Positions 62,589 to 64,000 of a DNA stretch of 64,000 bases are shown piece after piece. A model generated the notes under the pieces. That model was given only the letters and a program-made list of their open reading frames with translations. It searched no databases and was not told the DNA's origin. The translations under genes and the position numbers were made by a program. The first letter of the stretch is position 1. Every line of letters begins with the position of its first letter. Source of the DNA: Roridomyces roridus (Eukaryota; Basidiomycota; Agaricomycetes; Agaricales; Mycenaceae); assembly GCA_029378245.1 (NCBI GenBank), contig JARKIF010000012.1, positions 62,001-126,000 on the forward strand, given 5' to 3'.

Positions 62589-63853
62589 CTACTCCTTTGT
62601 CTCGAAAACCTTGGCATCCGCGTCGCCGCCATACCTCTTCGGTAGCTGATCCGCGTCAATGAAAGGCAGCAAAGCCTTGCCGATCGACTTGGGGCCGCTG
62701 CCCACAACAGCCATTTTGGCAAATGTTGCGCTGGGAATAATGGTTTTGAAGAACCAGAACAGCCAGGTCATGAAGCCTGGGACGTTGACGAAGAACTTCT
62801 TGTACTAGGCGACTGTCAATTGGGTGCGATTGTCATGTAAAAATGGACGCACGAGCAGTTCTGGGTAGTGGCTGCCAAAGATACCGCTAGCTTGGGACGC
62901 TGCACTCTTGGATGCCGGTGTCCGACTGGACATACTCACGCCGGCGTAATCTTATATCGGGTCAGTTCCTGTAGACGAGCCAAGGATGACCATACCATGG
63001 ACCTGAATCGCCTGATCGACGGTCGTAAAGTCGAGCATCTCGAGAGACTTCTCCATGAACGCGACACGCCATCGAAGGAAGCGATCGACGTCGCCGAACA
63101 CGGCCTCGAGGTCCTGATTTCCGCCGTATATGTTATAGCTTGACAAGCATGAGCGAGAGACGAGTAAAACAAAGAACAAGACAGACACCACGGGGCGGCC
63201 ACCCTTGTCGCGGCCGTGAATGTGTCCGAGCTGGCCGAAGACGTCCGCTGGGAATTCTTCTTTCATGGCGGCCTCGACATTGAATTCGCTGCGCCAACGA
63301 AGAGTCGCGACGAACATATCGGTAGCGGCGGAGACATTAAGATTCCTTGAATTTACTTGAATGGATTGGGAATTTGCAAGACAAGTCGTCTTACCTGGCA
63401 CGCAGGAACTTCATGAGCACTACACTGACACGAGCATCGCTGTCGAGGTCTGTAGGGTCTATCTTGACTCCCCAGAGATTTATGGGAGTAGTCTTTGCGT
63501 CGGGCTTGTCGTCATACGCCTTGGAAAGGGCGTCGGGGATTCCTTTCTACACTTTCGTTGAGTGCCTTGGTTTCCAGAGATGCTTGCCATAAGTACTATA
63601 CCCGGAATTCAGTCAAAGCTTTCCACTCGTAGCCCGTGAATTGCTCTGTCAGAGCATTCTGAGGTTCTTCTTTCGCAGGTCCGGTGGAAGTCGCAGCAGG
63701 AGCAACCGGGGTGGCTCCAGGCTGCGGAGGTGCAGCCGTTTCTGTGGCTGGTGGAGGGGACGGTGCAGGCATCTCTTCCGGGGCTGGAATGGTTGGAGTG
63801 GGAGAGAGAGCAGGCTCAGATGTAGAGGTTGCAGGTACAGGCGTTTCCGACAT
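62589..63853 (-). CDS. SFH5: Sec14-like phosphatidylinositol transfer protein, SFH5-like
   Basis: The CRAL-TRIO lipid-binding domain is clear: VVYNIYGGNQDLEAVFGDVD, RFLRWRVAFMEKSLEMLDF, ASGIFGSHYPELLYKKFFVNVP and DADQLPKRYGG. The CRAL-TRIO N-terminal part includes INLWGVKIDPTD and RVSVVLMKFLRAR. It matches fungal SFH5, a haem-binding or phosphatidylinositol-transfer Sec14 homologue at the cell periphery and ER. The first 75 residues are a disordered alanine/proline-rich extension. The start may be 63853 (MSETPVPATSTSEP) or the in-frame ATG at 63982; 63853 is preferred because the upstream extension has little protein character and the window ends soon after. All introns are GT-AG. Confidence 0.87.
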
Positions 63854-64000
63854 GCTGCTGAGAGTTGGCTGAGAGCCAAAGTTGTGGTTATCAGATAAAG
63901 CTGGCAAGGCCGAAAAAGCTTCCGCCTCGGCAGGTTCGGCAGACTCGGCATTGACTGCAACTCTATTGAGTCCTTCATTCACTCCAATGCTTGCCAGTTT

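Overview
This window is nuclear DNA of a filamentous basidiomycete, most likely a mushroom-forming Agaricomycete. The evidence is direct: almost every gene is cut by several introns of about 45-60 bp with short GT-AG (sometimes GC-AG) borders, genes are packed on both strands, and typical families of this group occur (F-box proteins, a fungal perilipin, an HMG-box factor, an RBR E3 ligase with the N-terminal domain common in agarics, sedolisin and S28 secreted peptidases). The gene order is a housekeeping mosaic rather than a metabolic cluster.

Layout. 0.4-7.4 kb (+): a RanBP3/Yrb2-like Ran-binding protein, ALG5, a frameshifted F-box gene and a peroxin of the PEX30/dysferlin family. 7.5-7.7 kb: a tRNA-headed SINE. 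8.0-11.2 kb (-): a GH2 beta-mannosidase. 11.5-21 kb: a coiled-coil membrane protein (+), an FAD phenol-hydroxylase-type monooxygenase (-), DNA polymerase delta subunit 4 (-), an F-box/CNH protein (+) and an Msd1/SSX2IP-like protein (+). 21.3-26.1 kb: an F-box gene split by a 661-bp hAT-type MITE, a TMEM97/EXPERA protein (-), and an intact F-box gene. 26.2-29 kb: a SLY41-like transporter (+) and a perilipin (-). 29-31.65 kb has no recognisable gene. 31.65-41.6 kb (+): HMG-box factor, PRP40, two tandem short-chain dehydrogenases (the second with an in-frame stop) and ribosomal protein eS4.

41.6-50.7 kb is the most rearranged part: a 5'-truncated aminotransferase copy plus SINE at 42.6-43.7 kb is an inverted duplicate of the 3' end of the intact class III aminotransferase plus SINE at 48.4-49.5 kb, enclosing an unknown gene and an S28 peptidase. 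50.8-63.9 kb: RBR E3 ligase (-), sedolisin (-), ribosomal protein eL43 (+), PAF1 (-), ABCE1/RLI1 (-), a Gfo/Idh/MocA dehydrogenase (+, with a 7-bp duplication) and a SFH5-like Sec14 protein (-).

Most interesting: a SINE-like family with a tRNA-like head in four copies, associated at three of its loci with a 17-nt hyphenated palindrome whose arms covary; a MITE whose removal with one target-site copy restores an F-box reading frame; three to four GC-AG introns, one bordering a 9-nt microexon that encodes part of the FAD-binding glycine motif; three genes whose first coding exon is exactly ATG; and an RBR ligase with a cysteine-peptidase-like N-terminal domain. All calls come from reading the sequence and recalling families; no database search was run.
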